NCBI GenBank assembly: GCA_003508835.1
Contig: PUFA01000170.1
Span: 1,364,001-1,428,000 of the forward strand
From: Eonycteris spelaea
Lineage: Eukaryota; Chordata; Mammalia; Chiroptera; Pteropodidae
Direction of reading: 5' to 3'
Length of the DNA stretch: 64,000 nucleotides
Of the stretch, positions 52,446 to 62,743 are shown piece by piece. The translations under genes were made by a program, and so were the position numbers. The notes under the pieces were generated by a model. It was not told where the DNA came from. It searched no databases and saw only the letters and a program-made list of their open reading frames with translations. Position 1 is the first letter of the stretch, and each line of letters starts with the position of its first letter.

Positions 52446-53099
52446 TAATGCTCAGAGATGGGGTCTGTTTTAGCAATGAAAACTGACTTTTGTGGCATTG
52501 GCTTAGGGGTAAGTGAGATGATTTTGAAGCTGGAATAATGACAATCTTTGTAATACACTGGAATATTTGATAAAACTGTCACCTAAGGTAACTTGGAACA
52601 TAAATAATGAACCTAATGTGTTTGTAATTCCAGGAGAAGGAGACTAGAAAAAAATGTTTATAATAGGTGTTGCTCTCCGTAGCATCAAGCTTGGTGAGTA
52701 CAAGATACCTGGAATTAAGTAGATAAATGGAGATGTACCATGATAAGAACCATGTTTATGGCTATTGGCAAAGGAAGCTCACTGGAATCACATAGATAAA
52801 AAGACAGTTGTGTTTATGAGATAATTGTTCTGGCAAAGAAACCAAGAGCAAGGACAAGACTTAAAATGCCTCTTTGGCCTCCAGCCTTCTATAGATAGGA
52901 AACGAGTTCAGACACTGCTCAGCCTCCCAAGAGTGCATATTCCCAATGCCCACTTCAGATATAGACAAGGAAGATAATAAAAAAGAAAGGACTCTCTCCT
53001 AGAAGGTCAAGTCGGGGGAAATAGAGCACAATGAATTGGGCAGCTCTTCTTAGAGAGCAGAATTAGTATCTAATTCAAGAAATATTTTCTACTCCAAAG

Positions 53100-53560
53100 G
53101 TGGCAGGACTTCACAATATCTTGCCATGGACCAGTGCCAGCTCTATATTTCCACTGGTCCCAGTCCCCATTTTTGCTTTTTCAGTAACTCTTCATCCACC
53201 CTCACCTCCAATCTTTCTGTTCTCCCTGAATTTGCCCATTCTAGATACTTCAAAAACTGTTATCACATATTTGTCCTTTTTTACTTGGTTTATTTCACTT
53301 AGCATAATGTTTTCAAGGTTCATCCATGTTGTAGACCGTATCGGAACTTTACTCCTTTTATTTATCCATTTACCCATCAAAAGACATCTGGATTGTCTCT
53401 ACTTTCTGGTTAACGTGAGCAATGCTGCTGTGAACCTTCATGTACAAGTATCTGCTTGATTCTGTTTTCAACTCTTCTGAGTGTATACCTAGAAGTGGAA
53501 CTGGTAATACTATGTTTAATTTCTGAGGAACTGCCACACTGTTCACTAATATGGCTGCAC
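53100..53560 (-). mobile_element. L1 fragment, right part of a split copy
   Basis: Plus-strand text is reverse-complement L1: CTTAGCATAATGTTTTCAAG, TTCATCCATGTTGTAG, GTGAGCAATGCTGCTGTGAA, GAGGAACTGCCACACTGTTC. It breaks at ATGGCTGCAC (53560), exactly where the LTR begins. It resumes at CATTTTACATTTC after the LTR. Confidence 0.85.
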
Positions 53561-54081
53561 TGAAAGACTGGAATGATTCCATTTTTCTGAGTGATCCCAA
53601 GATGAATTGTACGAAAAGTTCCCCAAAGGCCAGTGGTCAAGAACAATGCCTTACCACCTGGCCAAACCAGCCAAGCCAGCTAATCGGTGGGCCCTTAAGG
53701 CACCCCACCCTTATTTCCTCCTGCACATATTCTGATTACTGCACCTGGCACCTTCTGCACTCGGCCCTTTCTGCGCATGGCCCCTCTATACGCAGCCCCA
53801 CTGCGCACGACCCCTTTTGCACGCGGACCCAACAACCTACCACCCAATCCCTTTAAAGGTCAACCTAACCCCCAATCAGGTGACGCCAAGGCATCTCCCC
53901 AAGGCTTGTGGTTTTACCCTTTAAATTAGGTCCCAGCCCCTCGGTCAGGGCTCCTCTCAACCACTGCTGCGTCAGTGAACGAGTGGGGTCCACACTCGAG
54001 TTTGTCAGTAAACTCCCTCTTGCGCTTGCATCGGTGTCAGTTTCCTTCTTGGCTCGTGGAGTTCCAAACCAGGGCATTACA
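53561..54081 (+). mobile_element. Solo LTR inserted in an antisense L1
   Basis: The 521-bp segment starts TGAAAGACTGG, like gammaretroviral LTRs, and ends CATTACA. It interrupts L1 sequence that is continuous across the gap. It contains a GC-rich C-tract U3, a CCCTTTAAATTAGG element (about 53918) and an R/U5-like end with CAGTAAACTCCC. The target duplication is degenerate (GCAC left, TCAC right), suggesting an old insertion. No internal retroviral sequence remains. Confidence 0.7.
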
Positions 54082-54430
54082 TTTCACCATTTTACATTTC
54101 AACCGGCAACGTATGAGGCTTCCAGTTCCTGAACATCCAAACTGTCACTTGTTACTTTCTAATATTTATTATAGCCATTCTACTTAGGTGTGAAGTGGCA
54201 CCTCTCTGTGGTTTTGATTAGTTATGACTGATCTTTTAATGTAGTTATTGGATAGTCATATATCTTCTTTGGAGAAAGGTCTATTCAAGTCCTTCACTCA
54301 TTCTTGAATTAGGTTGTTTGGGTTTTTTGTTGTTGTTGAGTTTTAGGTGTTTATATATATTCTGGATATTAAACCCTTCTTGCCAAATCCAAGGTCATGA
54401 TGATTACCCTTGTTCTTAAGTTAGACTGAT
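54082..54430 (-). mobile_element. L1 fragment, left part of the split copy
   Basis: The L1 continues from 53560: CATTTTACATTTCAACCGGC, TAGGTGTGAAGTGGCACC, ATCTTCTTTGGAGAAAGG, TTCTGGATATTAAACCCTTC. Together the two halves are one antisense L1 piece of about 0.8 kb. Confidence 0.8.
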
Positions 54431-54439
54431 TTTTATAGA

Positions 54440-54720
54440 GTCATTCGTTCCACTGGAGAGAGGTTTAGTGAAGCGCTTGGTTTCAATAGTGGGCATCATT
54501 AGTGCTGAGAATCAAAGATATTCAGCTACTAATCAATTACCCAGACTCTCCACCTGTGCAATGAGGACTCCTCAAGCCCTCTGTGTGCCACTAGCAATCC
54601 GGGGATCCAAGAGTAAGCCCAGCTTCTGGTTCTTCGTTCCAGACTCCTGTCCATCCGTGGCACAGTAAAGATTTGATTTTTATTATTTTTGAGTACCGCT
54701 TGATTTCTGATGCCAGCTTC
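54440..54720 (+). mobile_element. Probable LTR fragment
   Basis: The block ends with GGCACAGTAAAGATTTG and TACCGCTTGATTTCTGATGC, which resembles the R-U5 end of an ERV1 LTR and partly the end of the LTR at 48.6 kb. Its start is unclear. Confidence 0.4.
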
Positions 54721-57300
54721 TTATGGTTTTATGGTCTGAACTGTTAATTATCTTTGTAAATGACTTAAATGGTTTATAGAAATCTTGCCTCTCTGGGTGA
54801 AAGGTAGCACCAAATCTGGTGTATTACTCTTCTGTTTCTCTATTGCTGCTTGGCTGAAATTCAAAATGAGTTGAAATATTTTTATTGAAGATATAATCTC
54901 TCTACTGGGTCTGTATACACATTTTTGTGTCTGACTGGATATTTTCTTTCCTCTAGATGGTATTACCAAATTAGATTATAACATCTCTTAAAAGAGATCT
55001 ATTTGGATTGATTTAGAGATAAGTGAGCCTATGTAATGCCTAAAATTCCCAGAAATTAAGGAAATTGATCTTCTAATAATTTAAATGTACTAAAATATAT
55101 ACCATTATAGACGCTAACTTAAATGGTTTGAGAATTTGAGCTCATATTACTTAGGTAAATCTTTGGTAAATGACACTAGTTTAATATTATTGGTTTAATA
55201 AAAAAACTATCTTAAGTTGTTGGGATTAAGCATAATACCAGCATACATTGTTATTCTAATTAGGGATATTTTTCCTAATTTATATACATTTACTAATCAA
55301 ATAAGCTAGCATTACATCTACAGATGTTTAAAATTATGAAGAATGAAAGTTTGTGTTTAACCAAATTGAATCATTATTCTAGCAAACTTTATTTTGCCTG
55401 TAATCATGTTTTGTAGTATGTCAGCTTGGAAATAGTTATCAAGATCTTTAAGTAACTTAAAATCTTGTATCAATGCTGAATTGAGTTAATTAGTGGATCT
55501 TCATTAGCTACCCAGATCATTTCTAAATATAAGATACTGAAACATTAATTGCAAAGCATAATTTTAAGTTTAAATAATTTTTATGTACTTTCTGCCTCTC
55601 ATTTTTATATGAAACAGAGAGGCTATATATTTGGCTATGTTAATGAATGTGTTTGTTTTCGCAACTTGAGGATGTATATGGTTATAAACAGTTATGAGAT
55701 GTATATTCACAAGCTCTGCTAGTCTGTTAAAAATGCTAATGTATTACAGTCACAACTATCTAAACTCCTAGTTTTCTCTGTAAAATTCAAATGACTGTGG
55801 CTAAAAACTATAGTTAATGTATGTGAACGAGACTCAGAGCCATAGTGACAGAGAGGAACAAACTTGTATGCAAGATACGCAGGGTGGGTTTTGTTAAGTA
55901 AAGGGAACAGTTTTTGTGCTAGTGTAAATGACACTTTGTTCCAGAATGAGAAGGAAAGTATAGGTGAAAAGTATGAACAAATATAGAAGTTGTAGAAGGT
56001 TCTCAGAGAGGGAGTTTTACTTGTGGTGCTCAAAGCTAGCTGAAGTTTGATAGATTTATTTATAAGATTGTCAAAAAGAGTTTTAATAACAAATATACTA
56101 AGGCAAAATTAGAATTCAGTTTCTCTCTATTAAATGAGAAAGTCTTCTTGGATTACTTGCTTGCTTTAGTGGGAGGCTGTAAGAGATTCTTCTCTACCTT
56201 CTGAGTAATTTGCCCATAATTCTGTCTCATCAGAATTATTTCCCATGCTGTATGTTGATTTTATCCTGTCTTTGATTACTTGTAAGAACAAAGTCTTCCT
56301 ATTTTTGATTTTATAATGATTTTATAATCATGTTAGCTTCCTGAGTGTGCTTTTAAAATCTTTTATTGACAGTTTCTGGTGTTTCTGGTGTTTTCCAGTT
56401 ACCCATGATCCTGTTTAAACAGGTGTTTAAACCTGCTGAGAACCTTTGATATTTTTGCCCTCCCCGCATCAAATCCTAAATTATATATTTTGCACCTGTG
56501 TTTTCCCAGAAGCCCCTGAAAAATCACCAAGAATTTGTTCTTTTATCTTATAAGAAAAGAGGTTCTAAAAAAAAAAAAAAAAGAAAAGAGGCTGTAGAAA
56601 TAATTAGTTTTATCTAATATGTCACTATTAATGAGTTACATGGGAAGAGTTGTCAAATCAGAAAAGATGCTTAACTTTCTTTAGACTAAATTTGTATGGA
56701 TAAAATGTTATTAATATAAATGTTTCAGAAGCTGTATGCTGTGTGAGCAGTTTCTAAGGATTTGTCAGTATCTTCACTATTTTGGTATTTCTATTCATCA
56801 GAGTCCAGGTTGCTGCCTTCCATGATGTTAGGCACAAAGTGTGATGAATATATCATAATTTCAGTTATTTTTTAAAATGTTAATTTGGTCACATCTTTCT
56901 TTGATTCTAATCCAGCATCTTCCAGTAGCATATGGTTTTGAACCGGGGATTTATATTACTCACCTACGGAGTTTTATGAATACACAAATGTTCTTACTGA
57001 GTCTCTTTACTTGATAGACTTGATATAGTCTTGGTATATTTATACTAAATGCTTGGCATATCCATGCAATATTATGTCTCAGGATTATTATATATTAAAT
57101 CTGAAGAACTTTTTTCTTCATAAATATCTTATTCATTCATTTTCATAAATATAATATTGACCATTCTTCGAAAATAGGATTCTTATATGTATAGATATTT
57201 TGTCTAAAACTTCTTCAAACTGACTTTATTTTGTTTTGCATGCCCTGGAAACAACCTTCTTTGCTAGTTTCATTGTTCTTACAGTGAACTCTCGTCAGAT
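54721..57300. other. AT-rich intergenic stretch without recognised features
   Basis: No conserved exon, LTR end or LINE motif is recognised over 2.6 kb. An A-run at about 56569-56582 separates a near-direct repeat of AAGAAAAGAGG. The region could be non-coding retroviral interior, given the LTR fragment on its left, but I cannot support that. Confidence 0.5.
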
Positions 57301-58239
57301 CTTTCACTGTTGAAAATGATCAGTAATGAGTTAACTGAAGCCATTTTAAGTCTTTCATTATCTAGAGACAGTTTTTGTTTTCCTCTGAAGCTTCCTTGAA
57401 AGGACTTGCTGGATCAGCCACGGGCTAGGGTGCACTCACAAGGATGGACTGTCTCAGGCCTGTGAAAAAGAGCCTGGGGACCTGCTGCCCTTGTGCACAG
57501 GTTTCCAATGACATTGCTTAAACAACTGAGTCCTCGAGTCCGTACCAGTGGATCGAGTCCGGATTTCCAGAACTCTGGTCCAGAAACAGATGGCTAACTC
57601 AAGATCGAGCAGAACAAGAATTACGTCGGACCAAATAAACCGATGAGGGATGAGGAATATCGCTAATATTAATGTTATGTTTTCTGGATATAAGGAATCC
57701 TTTTCGCTTTCTTCTTAAGTTATCTTATATAATTCATAATAACTTAGCCGTTTTTGTAAACAGAAGTGAAACATTTATCTTTTTCTTCCTGCTTGAGCCC
57801 TCCAGAATTCATAAATACTGGGTGTTCTTATTTTTGTGGCAATATAGTTATTTGCACAGTTTCAGTAAGTCTCTCCTCCTTGGTAATGGGATTTCACTGA
57901 AAACACCAGTTATGCAACCAAGACCTTGCCGGTAAGGAAAGGGTTAAGAAATAAAACACAGTCACTAGAGTCAAGCTGCAAAATTAACTAAAATCAATAG
58001 TCTGAGGCATGAGGAACTGACTTTATTCTCACTTTAATAAGCCTGGGAACTTAAATTTTTTTTAACTTTCTAGTTGTGCATGAACACCTGGGTATATACC
58101 AAACCTCCATAAAGACTTTGATTACCCTCTAAAGGGTTAAGGAAAGAGTGTTCGTGTGTCCAGCCCTGACATCCGCTGTCCAGACCATCAGACATCCAGG
58201 ACCCACTCTCCTCAGGGATGTCCTTTTCCCTCTAAGTGA
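57301..58239. other. Unassigned block left of the nested LTRs
   Basis: The stretch at about 57380-57660 is GC-richer and has CpG-containing text unlike the AT-rich DNA beside it, which suggests a foreign insertion. From 57.67 kb to the LTR edge nothing is recognised. No reading frame matches a protein I know. Confidence 0.4.
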
Positions 58240-58668
58240 TGCAGGACAGGGCGAATTTCCCCAAGTGGGGGGGGGACCAAGCACTGCTCCAAAAGAGGGT
58301 CTTTTGGTGGGAAGTGAAGAAAGAATTCAACACACACGCCACAGTTAGTGTCAAAGGGAAAGTTTACTAGAAAAGGGGTAACACTCCAGACAGCATGGTC
58401 TCCTCTCAGGAGCAGAGAGTGAGAGAAACCACGAGAGACAGTGACAGTGAGAGACAGAGTGAAGAATTCTGAGAAAGACAGTGAGAGGGACCCTGAGTGT
58501 TCAGGTGTTGTGAATTCAGCTTATATATTGTTGTGGTTCGCTCAAATCTAAGACCCACGGAGCCATTTGAGATGAATTGTGAGCCTTTATTAGCCTTTAT
58601 TAGCCGGCCGGCGACTGACTCTCTACCATGCAGGGTTAGAAGAGATCAGCCCCGAGCTCCCAGAGGCA

Positions 58669-58680
58669 GTTTATATAGCC
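58669..58680 (-). promoter_or_regulatory. TATA box of the nested solo LTR
   Basis: Minus-strand GGCTATATAAAC lies between the U3 repeats and the poly(A) signals. This fixes the LTR's transcription direction as leftward. Confidence 0.7.
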
Positions 58681-58710
58681 ACCAGCACATCCCTGAGCAG
58701 ATCATCACAC

Positions 58711-58797
58711 CCTGGTTAACAGTTGGCCCTTAGCATATCCTCGATCAGATTACCCTGGTTAACGGCTCCTTGATCAGATTACCACACCCTGGTTAAC
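58711..58797 (-). repeat. Triplicated U3 motif in the solo LTR
   Basis: The plus-strand motif CCTGGTTAAC occurs at 58711-58720, 58754-58763 and 58788-58797. Each lies in a similar context (GAKCAGATYA...ACCCTGGTTAAC). Tandem U3 repeats of this kind are usual retroviral enhancers. Confidence 0.75.
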
Positions 58798-59424
58798 AGA
58801 ATCAGAAGTAAATATTTAATACTGGCTTACTGGGAAATTGTCCACCCATAACAATATGACTCTTTAGTTCCCGTGGGTTACAGTTTGGACTTTGTGCACC
58901 CGTTTCCTTTGATATGGACATTCAGTGAGGAATGGGAAGGGGAAGAGTCTGTGGACTGAAAGGCCCGCTGGCAGTTCCCAGCCTTTATCCCACGGATTTC
59001 CCATGGTTTTAGCCATAAGGAATGAATGATTTTACTCGTGCAGGGTGCCACATAAAGACTCTGTTGTTCCTGTGTCCCCTCCTCAGGTGTGGGGAAGGGG
59101 TTGTTAGCAATCCCAGCGGGAATCTTCCTTTGTCCTGCAGGCGTCCTCGGGCTCCGGCTGCAGGGCTGATCAGCATATTGCATTCTCTCAGTGTAGCTTG
59201 ATTAACATTTTAATTCTCTTGCTTCCTCCCCACATTATAAGAAGCCTCAGATTTTCTTCCTTCTTTGTAACACTCTGGGTATTTTCTAGTCCTGTTACCA
59301 GTTTGCAGACCCCAACACTTGGAAGTAAATATCATTTATCGCTAGCCAAGCCTTCCTACACATTTTGAGTTTGTTTGACACTTTTAGGGAACTATGGTTA
59401 ATTTTATGGCACGAAAGCTTAAAA

Positions 59425-59720
59425 TGTTGCAGGATTCTCAAATGGAGAGACGGGACACTGAGGCTATAAGCAAGAAGCAGTGTTTATGGATGCCAGCACG
59501 GCTCAGCGAATTCTTATCCAAAGGCTGAGCCTCGATTGTAACATAACAGGCAGTTTTATACAGTTTTGTCATCCTATAAGCTACAGAGATAAGGAAGAAA
59601 TTACTTTATCGCAACTATGAGAAAACTGATGTTAGCCAAAGAGTCCTTGAGGTGGGGGGAGGACAGTCAGGAACCAACTCGTTTGAGCAGGAAATGGCCA
59701 GGCAGGGTCTGGCTGCCACA
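59425..59720 (-). mobile_element. 3' LTR of the class I provirus
   Basis: The 296-bp LTR reads TGTGGCAGCCAGACCC at its minus-strand start (59720) and ends CCTGCAACA (59425). A TATAAAA box lies near 59557-59550. A purine-rich tract (AAAGCGGGGAA) directly precedes it, which marks it as the 3' LTR of the provirus whose pol and env lie to the right. The downstream host flank begins TTTT. Confidence 0.75.
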
Positions 59721-59734
59721 TTCCCCGCTTTGAT
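59721..59734 (-). other. Polypurine tract of the provirus
   Basis: Minus-strand ATCAAAGCGGGGAA abuts the LTR's TGTGG start. Reverse transcription of retroviruses primes plus-strand DNA from such a tract at the U3 border. Confidence 0.75.
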
Positions 59735-59988
59735 GCTCGGACCCAGGACTGGGTCAGAGAGCGTCATCTCCTTCTTTTAACTTTTGGTTTAGAGGCTGGT
59801 ACCTCTATAGCATGAGGACTTTTGCTGCAGTATTATTGGCCTAATACCAGGAAGGAGACTTGGGCCACCAATTTAGGTCTGTGTGATTTAAAAATAGCAT
59901 TCTTTTACATGGGGTTTCTCCAGCCCACTGAGTGTGTCCTGGACCTATCCAGCCAAGATATTCTTCCCTTACCACTTGAGGAGAGGAC

Positions 59989-60204
59989 CTAGCTCTGGGG
60001 TCGACCCTCTTTGTGGGGAGCCACCACGTGATTCCACTGGGGGAGGTAAAAGGCGTCTAGGTTAGTTCCCTTCCAAGGCCAATGCTCACTCATGAGTGCT
60101 CCTCTACAAACCCAGCATTTAGTGACACTAAGTTCATGAGCTAGGTCAACAAACAGGTTCTTCTCTAGGTTTTTGCATAAGGGGGCCTTTAACTGATCAT
60201 ACAT
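59989..60204 (-). pseudogene. env: ERV env surface-subunit fragment
   Basis: A 71-codon minus-strand frame contains FVDLAHELSVTKCWVCRGAL and HWPWKG, a pattern common at the start of class I ERV surface glycoproteins. The rest of env, including the transmembrane subunit, is missing before the polypurine tract at 59734, so about 250 bp replaces most of env. No functional product is possible. Confidence 0.65.
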
Positions 60205-60969
60205 TTGTGGGCTTTGGGACCTAAGGACAGCATAGGCTTAGATGAGGTTAGATTATGTAGACATTAGACAATTTTTCTGACTGCGGGGCCCTCTGCGTGG
60301 TGATGGACCTTTCCCCTGCTTGAGGTCCATCGCCAACATGCCCAAATTTCCCTTAACTTTTTAGGCCTTTGGCAGGATTGGCTGCTCTCAGATCTACCCT
60401 TTATGTACCCCATCCAATACGGGAACCCCCATTGCAGAGTGTGGTGCTTATGGCACACCCTTGGCTGGTTATGGAAGTGAAGCCCGTGGCAGTGTTGGAC
60501 CCTACCCTGTACCTTCACATGCAGTGGGTACAAGGGGAAGAAGTGGGGAGACCGGTGCCACACGCGTGGCAGAGCAAGGAGAAGGACAAGAGCCTTTAGG
60601 GGTGCCACCCTGACGAGACGTTACCTCCGGGGCTTCTCCGTGTGTAGATCGGTCAGCTTCCGGTGTGACCACAGCGGGGCCGACGTCTCACCCTTGGTCT
60701 GTTGGTGAAGCCGGTGTTTTCTTCCAGAGCGTTGCCTTGAGGGGCTCAGAAGAATCTGGAACACTCCCACTCTGCAGCTGCGGGTTTAAGTCTGCTGTGA
60801 TGTATCCATGGCGTTGTTTCAGCAACCTTAAGTAGGGGCAGACAAAATGACAGTAAAGGGGCCTCTCCACAGGGGTTTTAGGGGCTGAAGACTCCATTCC
60901 TTTACCCAGACAGAGTCTTGTGACTTAAAGGAATGAACTGCAGTGGTTAAACTGACAGGGAGCCTTTCC

Positions 60970-61631
60970 CTATCCCGTTGATGGAGAGTCTGGAAGGTGG
61001 TCCCTAGGGCCTGAAGCTGTTGTCAATTCACCTATTTTCTTGAGGTCTCCTTGTAGTCCTTTGATGAGCGGTGGTGGCCACCCATACAGAATCTCATATG
61101 GGGAGAACCCAGTCTTCTTGGTTGGGGCCAACTGATTCTTCATAGTGCCTTGGAGAGGACTTTGTCCCAGGGTAAATGTGTCTCCTGACATAGTTTTCCC
61201 AACTGAGTCTTAAGGGCCCTGTTCATACGTTCCATTTGTTCTGAACTCTGTGGTCGATAGGCGGTATGCAATTTCCATTTAATATTTAAATTCTTGGCTA
61301 GTAGCTGCACTATTTCTGCTACACAAGCTGGCCTATTATCTGAGCCAACGGTAATTGGTAGGCCGAATCGTGGAACAATTTCTTGGAGGAGCAGTCTGGC
61401 TACTTCTTGGGCCTTCTCAGTCCAGGTGGGATGAACCTCTCTACCCAGGTGTATATGAAGACCAAGAGATACTGTGGGCCCTGTGATCGAGGCATTTCAG
61501 GGAAGTCTACTTTGAGTTCTTCAAAGGGGGTGCTACCGACACTGTGGACCCCCTTGCTGGGGTTGTTGTGGGCACAGACTTTGCACCATTCACACACTGC
61601 TCGGGAGATGCTAGAGAGCTGGGGGACATAG
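60970..61631 (-). pseudogene. pol: ERV pol: integrase remnant
   Basis: Three frames in turn carry integrase: CEWCKVCAHNNPSKG with ELKVDFPEM (first catalytic Asp), then TVGSDN (second Asp) and SSEQMERMNRALK (catalytic Glu) in another frame, then GFSPYEILYG in a third. The DDE triad survives, but at least two frameshifts (near 61.40 kb and 61.20 kb) split the domain. A gammaretroviral VDTFSGWVEAF-type segment is shortened here. The zinc-binding Cys pair CEWCKVC is visible. Confidence 0.8.
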
Positions 61632-61853
61632 AAGGACTGGCCCAGGGTGGTTTCTAGGGCAGTGCAACCAAGATGAGTCCTTTTGTGAAACTGCTTGACA
61701 AAAACTGGGGCAAGGGACTGGAATTCATCTGTCCTTAAACTGCCCTATCCATTGGAAAGGAGGCTGGCTCCCCTTTCAGTCTTAAACCAGGCTTCTTCTT
61801 GAGGTGAGTATTGGGGTCCCATTTGGCTAAGGGACAGGGAAACAAGGAAGCAG

Positions 61854-62129
61854 TTAGAGCCATAGACTGGCCGCTGCTAGTCTGTCAACATGGTCTGCCT
61901 TGTGGTGCCCTTGGCCATTATGGTGTCCCTTTTTGATGTCTTTTGCAGTGCACGCAGCATCTAAGAGTTCTGGAATTTCCTTTCCATACTTCATGTCTTG
62001 TTCCCCTGAACTGACTAGACTGTTCTCTTCGTACAGGGCTCCATGTACATGGAGGGTGGTGAAGGCATGCTTAGAGTCAGTGTACATGCTCACACACAGT
62101 CCTGCTGCCAGCTGAAGGGGCAGGGTCAA
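61854..62129 (-). pseudogene. pol: ERV pol: RNase H remnant
   Basis: The frame holds MYTDSKHAFTTLHVHGALYE, the class I RNase H segment with the conserved Asp of TDS, and a trailing GHHKADHVDRLA that matches the end of the domain. The frame does not continue into reverse transcriptase or integrase, so frameshifts lie on both sides. Confidence 0.8.
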
Positions 62130-62743
62130 GGCGCTGAGCTCTACCGTCTGTGCTGAGGTTCCCTTGGCAGAGGTTTTGCCTCAGTGGTGGTACGTGGGGC
62201 CACCGGCACATCCTGCAAGGCGTTCTCCTCCCCTCACAAGGCTGCTACCATCAGTGTAATATCCTATATCAGGGTCCTTGAGGGGCTGGTCTGTGGAGTC
62301 GGATCAGCTGGAAAACACTTTATCCATGACTTCAATGTAATCGTGGTCTGGCTGGCCAGGCCCCATGGGTAGCCAGTTTGTCGGCCTCTGACACAGGGGG
62401 CTGTGGCTGTGAGTCCTTGCAAGCAGGGTGGCCAGCCCTGGGCGACAGAGTCAAGCTGTTCGGAGATATGAGCCATGGGACGGTGCCAAGATCCTAGCAG
62501 TTGGGTTAAGACCCCTACTGTGACACCCGTGCACTCGTGTACGTACAGAAAGAAAGATTTGGTTAAGTCTGGGAGTCCTAGTCTAGGGGTGTTAGTGAGA
62601 GCCCGTTTGATTTCTTTAAAGGACTTCTGTTGTGTAGATTCCCAGAGTAGGGGCTCCCGTTCTGCCCGCTTTGTGTCTTCATAGAGAGGTTTGGCCAGAA
62701 ATTAGGTATCCAGATTCTGCAGAAGCCAGCTGCTCTGAGGAAT

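Larger units (their letters stand above)
58529..58853 (-). mobile_element. Solo LTR with perfect 4-bp target duplication
   Basis: The 325-bp element is bounded by TG...CA (minus strand TGTTATGGG at 58853, end ACCACAACA at 58529). ATAT lies directly on both sides (58525-58528 and 58854-58857), the 4-bp duplication typical of gammaretrovirus-like integration. Reading on the minus strand, it has a TATA box (GGCTATATAAAC, about 58680-58669), then two AATAAA signals within 10 bp, then U5. The U3 repeats CCTGGTTAAC three times on the plus strand. No internal sequence remains, as expected after LTR-LTR recombination. Confidence 0.88.
58240..59234 (-). mobile_element. Class I-type LTR, family Y copy 2, with a nested solo LTR
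   Basis: On the minus strand the element begins TGTGGGGAGGAAGCAAGAG (59234) and ends CGCCCTGTCCTGCA (58240). It shares ordered blocks with the plus-strand copy at 41.47-42.02 kb: AGGACAAAGGAAG, TGCTAACAA, CATTCATTCCTTATGGC, CATGGGAAATCC, GTTGAATTCTTTC. Its own sequence is about 666 bp after removing the 325-bp nested LTR and one 4-bp duplication. A G-run at 58267-58275 interrupts the U5. Confidence 0.7.

Noticed and set aside
53100..53459. A 119-codon plus-strand frame
   Set aside because: It is the antisense reading of an L1 ORF2/3' UTR fragment, not a gene.
58711..58797. A possible CRISPR-like repeat array (three spaced copies)
   Set aside because: The spacing is irregular, the repeats are only 10 bp, and they sit inside an LTR U3 of a vertebrate genome. 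They are enhancer repeats.
58878..59183. A 101-codon minus-strand frame resembling the frame at 41518-41709
   Set aside because: The similarity is real but comes from shared LTR U3 sequence, not from a protein gene.
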